From Gammaproteobacteria bacterium 54_18_T64 (GTDB taxonomy: Bacteria > Pseudomonadota > Gammaproteobacteria > Pseudomonadales > Porticoccaceae), in contig MAAU01000009.1 in the NCBI GenBank assembly GCA_002162825.1, positions 25,349 through 89,348 on the forward strand: a stretch of DNA of 64,000 bases, in the 5' to 3' direction. The position numbers and the translations under genes were made by a program. Of this stretch, positions 63,844 through 64,000 are shown in pieces (the stretch's first letter is position 1; every line of letters starts with the position of its first letter). The notes under the pieces are model-generated. The model saw nothing but the letters and a program-made list of their open reading frames with translations. It was not told the DNA's origin and ran no database searches.

Positions 63844-64000
63844 TACGTAAAAAGAACCCCCATCGAGGCCCCCGGCGCACGTAAGCCACATGGAAAACCT
63901 GCTACAGCTCTACTATTCGCACAATAAAAAAATTTAAACCATCTGTAACTTTTCGCCAGCGGGCTGCGTATTAGTCAGCACACCAAGCAAGTAGCAATCA

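Overview
The window reads as chromosomal DNA of a marine gammaproteobacterium, probably from the Pseudomonas/Cellvibrionales (Spongiibacteraceae-like) side. From memory, two blocks match Pseudomonas gene order: glnE-ilvE-waaF-(waaC)-waaG-waaP with LPS kinases, waaA and hldE nearby; and HAD-phosphatase/rppH/ptsP/lgt/thyA/folA with ilvD. The species is inference; no rRNA, tRNA, CRISPR array, insertion sequence or phage gene was seen.

Layout. 0-19.3 kb is the lipopolysaccharide inner-core locus: waaA (cut by the left edge), an FAD oxidoreductase/aldo-keto reductase pair, a zinc-binding (CZB) soluble chemoreceptor, a leftward group (2OG-Fe(II) oxygenase, waaC, hldE), a rightward group (GT9 glycosyltransferase, GT-C-like membrane protein, two Kdo/WaaP-type kinases) and a long leftward operon glnE-ilvE-waaF-waaG-waaP-acyltransferase. 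19.4-25.4 kb carries arginine biosynthesis (argE, argA) interleaved with a GGEEF diguanylate cyclase and a cNMP/HDOD protein. 25.5-30.7 kb holds a fused TVP38/flavin disulfide reductase, an ArsM-like methyltransferase and a soluble chemoreceptor with a hemerythrin tail. 30.9-35.1 kb is accessory: DUF2235 hydrolase, ABM monooxygenase, a PEP-CTERM protein and a methyltransferase. 35.4-46 kb has ilvD, a TonB-dependent receptor and a complete second-type Ton system (DUF3450-TtpC-ExbB-ExbD-TonB-TPR) plus an orphan ExbD; this part looks more AT-rich than its surroundings. 46.2-64 kb has folA, a TonB receptor/PepSY reductase pair, an old-yellow-enzyme flavoprotein, DUF454, a cytochrome c, thyA, lgt, HAD, rppH, ptsP, NRDE, rlmI, gcvH, gcvT and a Kir-type potassium channel.

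Most interesting signals: (1) waaF has no ATG/GTG/TTG at its proper N terminus and seems to start at AUU; (2) a near-consensus sigma-54 promoter lies just upstream of the PEP-CTERM gene; (3) a 17-bp direct repeat with a 23-bp period lies upstream of the 48.6-50.8 kb TonB receptor, whose downstream partner is an internally duplicated PepSY membrane protein with a CxxCxHxH loop; (4) the hemerythrin tail of the chemoreceptor lacks one expected His ligand; (5) a GT9 enzyme of the core locus has Asn where heptosyltransferases have their catalytic Asp. All functional statements come from reading motifs by eye; no database search was run.
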